Below are positions 1 to 7,342 of a stretch of 10,508 bases of DNA, piece after piece. Made by a program: the position numbers and the translations under genes. How positions within the stretch are numbered: the stretch's first letter is position 1; every line of letters begins with the position of its first letter. Below the pieces are notes generated by a model, which ran no database searches, was not told the DNA's origin, and saw only the letters and a list, made by a program, of their open reading frames with translations. Source of the stretch: Larix sibirica (Eukaryota > Streptophyta > Pinopsida > Pinales > Pinaceae); NCBI GenBank assembly GCA_004151065.3, contig NWUY0300018772.1, positions 17,752-28,259 of the forward strand, in the 5' to 3' direction.

Positions 1-425
1 GAAGAAATAAGGCCCATTATCGAAGATTCTTGAGCGGTATGTTTCGTTGAAGAAAACTACCGTAAAGAAACACTTTTCTCCAAGATGGAGATCATAATGT
101 CCTTGCGATTTCCAAGTGGTATAATCCACCATATCAATGCCTTCTCAGCCAGCCAAATTCCTACGAAATTCCCAATGAGAGCATGGTCTTTCATGTATTG
201 GATGTCCTCTCGGATCTGTTCCAAGCGAATCTGAAGTTTAAATACCGTTTTTTATTTGGGCATACATTTCCCTGGTCTTCTGTTTTCAGCTTCCATAGGG
301 GCAATTCTTCCCACCCCACTAGACCCAACTCCTCCCTTCCCATCTTGATTTTCAGATTCCGTCATTGTTTCTTTTCCTTTTGCTTTGTTCTTGTCTAGCA
401 TAGGAGGCAGTTCCTCCCCACCCAT
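1..425 (-). pseudogene. LINE ORF1 5' part with DUF4283 domain, degraded and cut by window edge
   Basis: On the minus strand an ORF can start at the ATG at 425-423 (reads MGGEELPPML) and runs through a low-complexity Lys/Glu/Gly-rich leader. After an in-frame TAA at 254-252 the same frame continues with a DUF4283-like stretch that includes IQYMKDHALIGNFVGIW and WWI. At 122-121 one base appears to be missing (WI then TTW, where the family reads W-I-N-T-T-W). The following frame reads on to base 1 with LHLGEKCFFTVVFFNE and RIFDNGPYFF, ending in the conserved 'gPy-F' block. DUF4283 proteins precede zinc knuckles and reverse transcriptase in plant non-LTR elements and are thought to bind nucleic acid. 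Those downstream parts would lie left of the window. The stop plus frameshift show a dead copy. Family assignment is by recognised wording, not by search. Confidence 0.72.
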
Positions 426-568
426 TGCTTCGTCTATCCTTACTCGTCCTTCCCAAAAGAGAAGGAACAAGCGCCAAGCCCTTGCAGACCCAGACTTAGA
501 CTAATAAAACCTGCAACCCTAGATCACCATGAAACCATCTGCCTCTTGCACTCTCTCCATCATCATTA
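426..568 (-). other. Leader / 5'-UTR-like sequence of the LINE copy
   Basis: This stretch lies between the ORF1 start (minus strand, 425) and the stop of the OTU-bearing frame at 571-569. On the minus strand it reads GGTTTCATGGTGATCTAGGG and then a mixed sequence with no long open frame of its own, as expected for a LINE leader. The exact 5' end of the LINE cannot be fixed. It should fall between about 520 and 568, where the sequence changes to a purine-rich repeat of GAT/GAG type. Target-site duplications cannot be tested because the 3' end lies outside the window. Confidence 0.4.
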
Positions 569-1420
569 TCATCTAGCCATGTTGCATTGAATGTCGATGT
601 GTGTATGTTCATGATGGAAAGGTTTTTTTTTCGGTCCATCTAGTTTTTTCCTTAAGCAACTTTTCTTTCTTGTTGCCGAGTTTTTCTTCCATGGGTCTTT
701 GCATCCAAAAAAGCCAATGTTTTTTTCATTGGCATTGGAACTGGGCAATTGAGGATGATTGTTACCACTATTTTCAACCATATAAACAAGAACACTACTT
801 GATACAAGGTTGTCCATGGACAAGGATATTGTTTGATGGTCTACCAGGTTCAATGGATGGAAGTGCGAATGACATGTGTCAATTTCATGATGAAAAAGAA
901 AGATAGTTGTAGGCAATGTGTTTTTTGAGTAGAAACGATGTTGAATTTTGAATGTCCATGTGCTCCATAGGAAAATGTTTATTTCTAACATCTCACACAA
1001 CCATTGAATTACAAATTGACCTCCAGTTATATGACCAATGATAAAAGGTTCTGCCAAATTGATAATATAGGTTTCCTAGTTGGAAACTAGGAAGCTTTCT
1101 TGAATCATGTCTATGTGCAAATATGAATACAAACAGTGCAATGCTCTAGTGTCATTAGATAGCATTCAATTTCATAAAGTCTACACAATTGTCTTTCTAA
1201 ATCTAACGCTATCAAAGGTTTTTGTCAATTTCAAAATTGATTGAAACCAAGAGTAACAACAATGTCCTTCAATTGGAGAAGAGATATCAAACCTCTGTTG
1301 CATCAACATTTCTTTGTAGACATGTATTTTAGAGAATATATTCAAACAAGAGACATTGAAAATGTTCCTTGGCGATTGTTGTAGAAGAGGTTGGCTAGAT
1401 CCATAAGATTTGCAAGAGAG
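569..1420 (-). pseudogene. Second OTU-type cysteine protease domain (C-terminal unit), degraded
   Basis: Almost everything reads in one minus-strand frame. It opens with the Cys block SSPIEGHCCYSWFQSIL (candidate catalytic Cys codon 1261-1259; OTU families show D-G-N/D-C followed by L/F/C and F/Y). Next come several stops (for example 1183-1181) and a middle portion (ALHCLYSYLHIDMIQESFL). A 162-codon open stretch from 1057 follows, carrying the core ITGGQFVIQWLCEMLEINI and the His block CHSHFHPLNLV (His codon 865-863). Cys to His is 396 nt, about 132 residues, normal for OTU folds. After the His block comes a Ser/Asn linker and a very basic tail (KKNSATRKKSCLRKK, then GPKKK) ending at the TGA at 571-569. 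A neighbouring frame at about 1215-1130 carries DLERQLCRLYE, resembling the 'lR..l' helix of OTU domains, so a frameshift pair is likely there. OTU enzymes cleave ubiquitin-like conjugates. Function here is inferred only from fold motifs. Confidence 0.55.
1073..1093. repeat. Perfect 9-bp hairpin with 3-nt loop
   Basis: TTCCTAGTT and its exact reverse complement AACTAGGAA are separated by GGA. It lies in the decayed middle of the second OTU unit. It is probably a chance palindrome, but it could be a footprint of an excised or inserted small element, because the OTU frame is interrupted by a TAG inside it. Confidence 0.5.
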
Positions 1421-2082
1421 CAATGGCTAAAAGTGGCCGACATATGGTATGTGATCATGGAAAATAATGTTGTAGTAATAGGCAAGAGAAGAAGGATTGA
1501 AATGTAGGTTTTTTTTTTCGTTGAAAAATACCTTACAACAATAGGGGCATTCAACCAATTTGCAAACCACTTTATGTAAAAAATATCACCCCATAGGCCA
1601 TATACACTTTCTTCATCTGTCTATGAAGCGGGTTACGACATTCGTTGAAGATAGACATTTGTATCACCCAAACCATGCAACTCTATAAAGTATGCAAGGG
1701 AAAGATCCAAATTAGATGAAGCTATTGCATATGGATCTCCTTGTGCAAAGTGAATCCGGAAATGGTTTATAATTGCTTGTCTTATTTCTATTGATGTATA
1801 GTGAAAATGTAGAAACACAACAAATGCATCAAAAATGCAGTCTCCATTTCGGTATTAGAAAGCTTCTAGACGAAACAGATGGTGTTTTGATAGTGCAATA
1901 TTGATTTCATCAAGACCCTGGCACCTAATTGGAAGAGCAGATTCTTTTTTAATGGAAAAATCAACAGCATTCACCTTATCCATGGCACAGGAAAGAGCAA
2001 CAGGCAAGCTTGCACTGAAAAAGGGAAGTACAAAACCAAAAAGAAGAGTGAGCAACTGTTTATAATATTGCAAATAAGACAA
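1421..2082 (-). pseudogene. First OTU-type cysteine protease domain, degraded
   Basis: One minus-strand frame runs from 2082 to about 1510. It has a lead-in (LSKHHLFRLEAF), a TAA at 1857-1855, the Cys block YRNGDCIFDAF (Cys codon 1839-1837), the helix SIEIRQAIINHF, the block VYLQRMS, stops at 1635-1633 and 1623-1621, and the core block GLWGDIFYIKWFANWLNAP followed by IVV. At an A10 run (1518-1509, minus strand) the frame slips. The next frame gives NIIFHDHIPYVGHF and then a TAG where the family usually has Glu, then PLL (His codon 1435-1433). Cys, W-G, A-W-L and H-F-x-P-L occur in the OTU order; Cys to His is 404 nt. The residue three before the Cys, usually Asp, is Asn here. It directly precedes the second OTU unit with no room for another gene, so the two were probably one multi-domain protein. 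Three stops and one slip make this copy non-functional. Confidence 0.65.
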
Positions 2083-2373
2083 TATATATAAGGCAATGAA
2101 AAAAGAAAGAACAAAAGAGGAAAATATGCGAAGGATGTTTGATCAAGACATGGCATGTGCAATTCTACAACAACTATGCAAATATAAAAAAAATACATTA
2201 GGATGTAGGTGAGAGTAGAAGAATATGGCATTGGATTTTCCTAGAAGGGAAGGACATTGCAATTACAAATCTAGTCTTCAAAGCGGGAAAATGGCACAAC
2301 TTTTGAATGAAACCAATTTAGAAGGAAAAAAATTTCATGACTTCCAAAAAATGTTCATAGGAAAAGCTTTTGT

Positions 2374-2547
2374 CTAGTATATGTTTCCTTTGTTATTAAG
2401 GGGATTTATTAACATCAAAGCATGTGCATCGAGATCGCTTGAATTGAAATCTAGTCCTAGAGAACCTGCCAACATGTAAAATGTTTTCAAACAATAATGA
2501 AAGAGTTCACCAACTTTTGGCAATATGTAGGAAGAGGAGAGACAATA
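2374..2547 (-). pseudogene. Orphan 57-codon coding-like frame, unknown family
   Basis: The frame is bounded by a TAG at 2550-2548 and a TAG at 2376-2374. It reads PKVGELFHYCLKTFYMLAGS and then LGLDFNSSDLDAHALMLINP. The composition (balanced acidic, hydrophobic and small residues) looks more like real protein than the low-complexity frames around it, and the orientation matches the OTU units downstream. It has no start codon of its own and could be a remnant exon or an inter-domain stretch of the same decayed gene. No family is recognised. Confidence 0.3.
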
Positions 2548-2870
2548 CTATAGCGAGCCTCTCCATGGAATTCCTTAGAATAGGGAAAAAGCATAGCCTA
2601 CTATGAATAAGATTAAGGAGCAAAGTCTATTTGAAAATGTTAATATGCCAACCACTATCTAATAGAGGAATTAATAGGTTTGATGTTACAAAAACACAAG
2701 GAGTTCGGGAAAGAATGCAAAAGTATGTATAGGTATCTTGTATAGCTAGTTGAAGGGGAATTTGGGAAAAGGTACATACACTATACATAATTTAAATTGT
2801 AGGTTTAGTTGTTGATTTTCTTACAATTATAGTCTGCTTTTCATATGCAAATTAAGATGCAAGTATCTAA

Positions 2871-2890
2871 TATATATATATATATATATA
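2871..2890. repeat. (TA)10 microsatellite
   Basis: Ten uninterrupted TA units, followed by a short TACATACAT tail. It is an ordinary simple repeat and likely polymorphic in length. Confidence 0.95.
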
Positions 2891-3429
2891 CATACATTAT
2901 TAAATGTATAACTAGAACACAATTTGAATTATATAATAAACTTAGAAAAAATGAGCTAATTCTGTAGTAGAAGAAGGCCCATTCCACCCAATCTACAGTT
3001 GCCTCTTCTAGACAACAAAGGGAAAGGATCATGTCAAAATAACATGAACAATGTAAAAGGCCTAGGAAATCTCACCAACAAGGAAGATTTTGCTATAGAG
3101 GAAATACTGGATTGTATATAGGAAAGAAATATAAATAAAGGTCTTAACAGTGGTCATGTTTAATTGCTTGTGGTCTATAAGATCAAAATGCAGGTTAAAT
3201 TCCAATGAACAATGGCTCCGAAAGAACCATATTAGGAATTTCATTGTTTTCTAGCAAGAAGAAATTGTTCAACAAGTCGTTGAATCAACAACAACATTTT
3301 CCCTAATTTATGGACATGAAGTTTGATTTGACGATCTAGGAAAAATTCATGATGTCCACAACACAACAATTTTTAAAGGAAAGTGTGTTTTTTAAGGGAC
3401 GAACACATTTTTTTTTCCTACCAACAACT

Positions 3430-3930
3430 ATATATGCCACCAACAATACTGGTTGAATTGAAAGGAATGAAGTTTATGTCATAGTGTGTAATGGCAATGT
3501 ATACGACATGACATGAATGATTTTCATCTATTTCAATGGTTCTGAATGCACTACGGAATATGTTTCAATACATGCACATGCAATTGCCAAGCCCCAGGCC
3601 CAAATCCATAGCAGCTTTTGTGTAATAGCTGATGGAAGAAAATGCATCTGCAAACGAAATACAAGGAATTTTTTTTTGCAGGGAATCTAATGCACACATT
3701 TTTTAACCTACAATATGCATTCAATTTTAGTAGAGGTTTATTTTGTTGCTATTAACCATATTGTATGTGACATAACATAAAATAATTCCATCTATTTGCA
3801 ACCTTGATTTTGCTATTTTCTTAAGTTTCATGAATCATTTGCATTATGCAAATGTTTGAAACATGTAAAAGTCTTTTCTTATTCTAATAAGGAAAATGCT
3901 ATATAGCGGAACATAAGCCAAAAGATCTTG
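3430..3930 (-). pseudogene. Possible third OTU-like unit, strongly decayed
   Basis: On the minus strand, one frame contains LGLGNCMCMY, a TGA, then NIFRSAFRTIEIDENHSCHV and VYIAITHYDINFIPFNS. The H-Y-D at 3486-3478 sits where the OTU catalytic His block would be. About 430 nt upstream, at roughly 3917-3885, another frame reads MFRYIAFSLLE, which resembles the residues just after an OTU Cys (C-L-F-R-x-I-A). The Cys itself is not preserved (Leu or Trp codons stand there). Strand, His-block wording and spacing fit the two clear OTU units at 569-2082, but the core W-G block is missing. It could instead be an unrelated decayed protein. Confidence 0.3.
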
Positions 3931-5455
3931 AGGGGGGAAGGAATGTATTGGTAACAAATGAATAGCCTTATTTTATTGCCACGGGCTTCTATGCAACAAC
4001 TTGATAGGGGAAACCTATCTGAAATCGCGAACATCCAACATGTCATCCAATAGAAGCAGGCACAAGATTAACGTCATCAAACTCTATGAACTTTAGCAAA
4101 GTATTAAAATGATTATAAACATATCCCATAAATGAAAAAAAATATAATCAAAAGCTACTCTACTTATGTAAATGAAAATGTCAACAGTTTCATAAAAGAA
4201 AAAAAAATATAATACAATTAGAAACTACTACAATATAGAGTATATAACTACAACATAAAAATAGAAATTTATAATAGAATTCCATAAAATTAGATCTTCC
4301 TTTCTAGAAGACAATATTTATGGATTCCAGAGAGCAATAACATCTCAATGTTATATATCTTTGCATATAATATAATTCTAAACCCAAAGAAAATATTTTC
4401 CTATCTGCACTATAAAAATTAAATGAATGTTCCATCNCATATATTTATTTTTCTACTCATGTAGTGGTGTAATTGCAAGGTCTGTACATACATTGAAGAG
4501 GTGCAAGGGTTGTAAAACTTGATAAAGGTTTAAAAGAGATTGAAACAATAAATATTTCAAAAAAAAATAATTGTTTTTGTTAAGAAAACAAAAAAGATAA
4601 TATTTCAAATTTAAAAAAAAAAAATAGAAAGAAATGATTGAATATAAATATGTGTAAGAAAATTCAAGATTTTATCTAATAATTACTTTCTTTAAATTAA
4701 ATTGAAAAAATAAAAATTTAAATTTAATAAAAAAAATTCATAACCTTATGTTACTAAACATCAAAATTTAATCCAAAGAATGGAATAAGCATAAGCATCT
4801 TGGAAAATGGCAAAAGTGGTCAAATTAAAGCATAAGCATCTTGGAAAATCTTCACAAATTCTGAACATAGTGTATTTTGAACAGGGAAACCATGTGAAAA
4901 GTTTTTTTTGTTTCATAGAGAAGAACATTTTATACACTGATTTTGTGCCTGGGAAGAAAACACATTCCGCTTTATGAATGAGAAGAAAAATCTCTTCTCA
5001 GAAACAGGGATAAATAGTAATTAAAATACAAGCAAACGAAAGAGGAAAACATGTCAATCAAAACTAAAACTAAACCCGAACACAACAAGGGATTTCAATA
5101 TAAAATAAAACTTCTATTGTTTTTTCCTGCAAATAGCCAGCAGAAGCAAAATTACAAGCACCACAAACGAAGGGTAGTCGTACATATGAAAGAAGGGCGC
5201 CAGCGAATTGCAAGAACCGAGACAAGAATACTAATTGTGGAAAGCATCCTAATCCAGGGTCGAAATCCTAAACCAGGTTATAATTCCATATAAAATACCA
5301 TAGCGGTAAGACCATGCAAGAGAAAAAGGCCAACATGCTAATTAGAAATGTGTGAAGGCAATGCACCTTGATTCAACAATACAAAATAAAAACAGGAGAC
5401 GATTTCAACCCATGGAATACAGGGCATCCGAAAACGTGGAGAAACATAGAGAATA
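3931..5455. other. AT-rich stretch without a recognisable gene
   Basis: Very A/T-rich, especially 4100-4780, with many A and T runs; no supported coding region. A minus-strand fragment at about 4060-3940 (QIGFPYQVVA, a stop, then KPVAIK) has some protein-like texture but is too short to call. One ambiguous base (N) is at 4437. From about 4900 to 5450 the base composition becomes more balanced, like low-copy flanking DNA. The plus-strand 80-codon frame at 5051-5293 is Lys/Gln-rich low-complexity translation and is not supported as a gene. Confidence 0.5.
4789..4849 (+). repeat. 20-bp direct repeat, period 41
   Basis: GCATAAGCATCTTGGAAAAT occurs at 4789-4808 and again, identical, at 4830-4849. 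It is a local duplication in AT-rich DNA, with no sign of a larger array. Confidence 0.9.
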
Positions 5456-5461
5456 TGGAAG

Positions 5462-5478
5462 GGAGTAGTCTAGGCCAT
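5462..5478 (+). repeat. Left terminal inverted repeat core (17 bp)
   Basis: Perfect reverse complement of 5885-5901. The inverted similarity extends further in through GGAAGCCGG, GCCGGTTC and GGCCAAA blocks, giving a total terminal repeat of roughly 60 bp. Confidence 0.85.
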
Positions 5479-5518
5479 TTGGCCCGGAAGCCGGTCGTCG
5501 GAGCCGGTTCTCGGCCAA
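5479..5518. repeat. Left subterminal GC-rich hairpin
   Basis: TTGGCC at 5479-5484 pairs with GGCCAA at 5513-5518. The stem continues imperfectly through GGAAGCCGG against GCCGGTTC, leaving a loop of about 8 nt around 5495-5502. The palindrome lies immediately inside the 17-bp terminal repeat. Confidence 0.7.
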
Positions 5519-5780
5519 ACCGCCCTACCGCCGACGTCCATCCTCGTGGATTTTCCAGGCTCCTGTTCACCGGAAACAGCTTATCTGCATGCGCGGGTGG
5601 ACCCGACGAGCTCCAGCTTTTTCGCCACCTTCCTTCCTTGAATGCATGTCACCCGCATTCAACTCTTAGTCGAGCACATGGTTGGCTATTGCACAGAGTC
5701 AAACTCTGCTTTTTCCCTTGCTGAATCGGGTCGAGCCAGCAGACGAGCGGGCAAGGTGCTCAACTCAATAATCGATCTCT

Positions 5781-5834
5781 GCATTCGATACCAGAAAGAG
5801 TCAAACTGCATTCGATACCAGAAAGAGTCAAAGA
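5781..5834 (+). repeat. 27-bp tandem duplication inside the TIR element
   Basis: Two adjacent copies of a unit beginning GCATTCGATACCAGAAAGAG, at 5781-5807 and 5808-5834, differ only in the last two bases. A partial third echo (AGAGTCAAACT) occurs at 5696-5706. The near identity suggests a recent slippage or duplication event. Confidence 0.9.
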
Positions 5835-5840
5835 CGATTT

Positions 5841-5875
5841 GGCCAGGAACCGGCCCCCGCGGCCGGCTTCCTGCC
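5841..5875. repeat. Right subterminal GC-rich hairpin
   Basis: The arms GGCCAGGAACCGGCC (5841-5855) and GGCCGGCTTCCTGCC (5861-5875) pair over about 14 bp with one bulge on each side, around the 5-nt loop CCCGC. This mirrors the left hairpin in position and sequence. Confidence 0.75.
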
Positions 5876-5884
5876 AGATCGTCG

Positions 5885-5901
5885 ATGGCCTAGACTACTC
5901 C
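5885..5901 (-). repeat. Right terminal inverted repeat core (17 bp)
   Basis: ATGGCCTAGACTACTCC is the exact reverse complement of 5462-5478. Eight extra bases (GATCGTCG) separate it from the right hairpin, whereas at the left end the hairpin follows directly. Confidence 0.85.
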
Positions 5902-5908
5902 ATTTCCA

Positions 5909-6540
5909 ACCAACTAAAATTTTCAACTAAAGGGAAGTTCCCAGACAGCTGCATAAACAGGGCGAGGGCTCCACAAGAGGGAACGTGAAGTTAACTACAT
6001 TAAAAGTAAAATAAAAAAAAATTGAACTTTCAAACGGGGAGGAAAAAAATGCATTTAACAATGCTTCACATAATCAAAACATAACATGGAAATCCCGTTC
6101 CACCACCCCTATCCAAACACGGCACAAACTAATTTGAACTCGCGATACAGATAACATTTCAAATACCAGAACATTGAAACTTTGAAACCACTTCGATGCA
6201 CAGAAAAATATATCAAATATTTTTTTCAAATACAGCAACATTTTTTCAAAAACCTTTATCTCATAACCACAATAAAAATCATTACAGAGTTTTCTAAAAT
6301 CTACACTGAAATTGTTTCCTAATTCAATCCAATTCTAACAGGATGTGTTCAGTACACAAGCCATTGTTTATTCCCTGTGAAGATTTACAAATGAACATAG
6401 ATAAAGTCGACCCGATCAAGAATTACAAGCCCTACTTACATTTCAAGTAAATTTTTTATGTAATCGCATGGCCCTTTAAACAAAACCTAAAGACGAGCTG
6501 GTTGACATTGAGGTGGTGGCAGCGACATCGATTGCAATGA
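5909..6540. other. AT-rich stretch, nothing recognised
   Basis: A-rich plus-strand sequence with short T and A runs and a loosely repeated CAAATAC-AGCAACATT phrase at about 6160-6250. No open frame of note on either strand until the GC-richer block begins near 6480. Confidence 0.5.
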
Positions 6541-6916
6541 ATAAGAACACCTCCCCCCTTTCCCATAGATTGGCATGACCAGCTTGTACATGTCGATTTA
6601 TTGCGTGATCATGGCAGTTCTCGGTTCCTGCACCGAGTTTTCCATATCTCAAATGGACGGACAAGGGATCATTCTAACCTGTTTTTCCCCGAGGTCGCGT
6701 TGGTTCATCACTGGTGCTCTTTGTTCTAGTTGAATCCTTGCACCTTGGCTGATACAAAAGGAGAAGGATATTGCGAAGGTTGTTGGTGGTAGTGGGTATC
6801 ACACAGGGTTCTGCAGCATGTCCCACAAGCATCATCGTGCTCCCAGTAGGCGTGGCCATGGAAGTTGTGCCTGCTCTTAGGATCCTAATGGTGTTAGCTT
6901 TGCTCCTCACCTTGCC
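6541..6916 (+). pseudogene. Coding-like upstream extension of the 141-codon ORF, with a stop and a frame change
   Basis: One plus frame is open from 6541 to a TAG at 6727-6729 (62 codons; includes HVDLLRDHGSSRFLHRVFHI). The frame of the downstream ORF is open from 6734 (after a TGA at 6731-6733), is interrupted by one TAG at 6878-6880, and then continues without a break into the ATG at 6917. A single frameshift near 6727-6733 plus loss of one stop would make one frame of about 260 codons to 7342. The base composition is clearly higher in GC than the surroundings. However, the minus strand is also open here over 6910-6476 with only one stop, so the coding strand is uncertain. No protein family recognised. 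Confidence 0.3.
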
Positions 6917-7342
6917 ATGATGGCATATACATTACTGCTCATTCGTAATGATATTGAGGAAGCCGAGGAAGACATGCAAGCCCGAATCTTGGAGCTTTGT
7001 GATAGGGTTCAAACTCTTATTGATTGGTGCGCTGACATCGCCGAGTTATTTCACCTCCCTTCACCTCTTCTCGCCACCATTGTGGAGGATGGGAAAATTC
7101 ACTTTGGCTCTGATTTTGAGGCTGGGGACGTGATGCACCTTGAGGAAGGCGAGGTTCCAACAACATCAACTGTCTTGTTCAAAGAGGAAAGCTTGGCTAT
7201 GATAGCGGTAGGCACTGCTAAGGTTCATGACACCATGCCATCCAATACCAGTGGCACCAAGCATGAGGTCTCGAGCAAGATCAAGGAAAAAGGCAAGCTT
7301 CTAGAAACCAAGCGACGGGAGAGCCACAAACCTGTCGAGTAG
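6917..7342 (+). CDS. 141-codon ORF of unknown family, acidic N-half and basic C-tail
   Basis: The ORF starts with tandem ATGs (MMAYTLLLIRNDIEEAEEDM) and ends at TAG 7340-7342. Residues 10-40 are acidic and helix-like (EEAEEDMQARILELCDRVQT), followed by a hydrophobic stretch with WCADIAELFHLPSPLL, an acidic GDVMHLEEGEVP region, and a highly charged Lys/Arg/Glu tail (SSKIKEKGKLLETKRRES). Codon choice looks like ordinary plant coding sequence and GC is higher than in neighbouring DNA. The same frame is open upstream to 6881, so the ATG may not be the true start. There is no signal peptide or clear membrane segment. It could be the last exon of a host gene, a processed retrocopy, or the end of a mobile-element ORF. 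I do not recognise the family. Confidence 0.45.
   Translation: MMAYTLLLIRNDIEEAEEDMQARILELCDRVQTLIDWCADIAELFHLPSPLLATIVEDGKIHFGSDFEAGDVMHLEEGEVPTTSTVLFKEESLAMIAVGTAKVHDTMPSNTSGTKHEVSSKIKEKGKLLETKRRESHKPVE

Larger units (their letters stand above)
2083..3430. other. Decayed sequence between OTU-like regions, no intact gene
   Basis: No frame stays open for more than about 85 codons, and the longer minus-strand frames here are hydrophobic strings from A/T-rich runs. Apart from the orphan 57-codon frame at 2374-2547, a minus-strand stretch at about 3245-3080 has a protein-like texture (QAIKHDHC, then YFFPIYNPVFPL) broken by several stops. I cannot assign it to a family. It may be the remains of a longer protein lying between the possible third OTU unit and the two clear ones. 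Confidence 0.4.
5456..5908. mobile_element. GC-rich terminal-inverted-repeat element with hairpin ends (MITE-like)
   Basis: A GC- and CpG-rich block of about 450 bp stands out sharply from AT-rich flanks. The two ends are inverted copies: GGAGTAGTCTAGGCCAT at 5462-5478 and its exact reverse complement at 5885-5901. Less exact similarity continues inwards for about 45 more bases after an 8-base gap, and five bases outwards (TGGAA at 5456-5460, TTCCA at 5904-5908). No transposase is present; the frames inside (at 5368-5724 and 5642-5893) look like by-products of the GC content. A clear target-site duplication is not visible, so the superfamily is unknown. It could also be a fold-back element or a fragment trapped between duplicated ends. 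CpG retention in otherwise decayed DNA suggests a young insertion or low methylation. Confidence 0.65.

Noticed and set aside
601-906. Plus-strand 101-codon frame
   Set aside because: It is antisense to the open frame of the second OTU unit, which has recognisable blocks; the plus translation is a low-complexity Phe/Ser-rich string followed by unremarkable sequence.
1971-2231. Minus-strand 86-codon hydrophobic frame that could pass as a membrane protein
   Set aside because: Hydrophobicity comes from T-rich minus-strand runs, and the neighbouring frame carries the OTU lead-in; no family wording is present.
5051-5293. Plus-strand 80-codon Lys/Gln-rich frame
   Set aside because: A-rich DNA gives such translations by chance; no domain or context.
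5728-5737. Pol III B-box-like GGGTCGAGCC, suggesting a tRNA-derived SINE
   Set aside because: One mismatch to the B box, no convincing A box at the right distance, no A-rich tail, and the inverted terminal repeats point to a TIR element instead.
5368-5893. Plus- and minus-strand frames within and beside the GC-rich block
   Set aside because: They cross the borders or the hairpins of the inverted-repeat element and change texture there; GC-rich DNA has few stops, so openness is not evidence.
5453-5910. ATATGGAA and ATTTCCAA as an 8-bp target-site duplication around the TIR element
   Set aside because: Only 5 of 8 bases match directly, and the resemblance is explained by continued inverted similarity outside the 17-bp core.
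6476-6910. Minus-strand frames of 62 and 78 codons lying in one phase
   Set aside because: They could be the true coding strand for this part, but the downstream plus ORF and its upstream continuation give a longer consistent reading; no family phrase was found on the minus strand.
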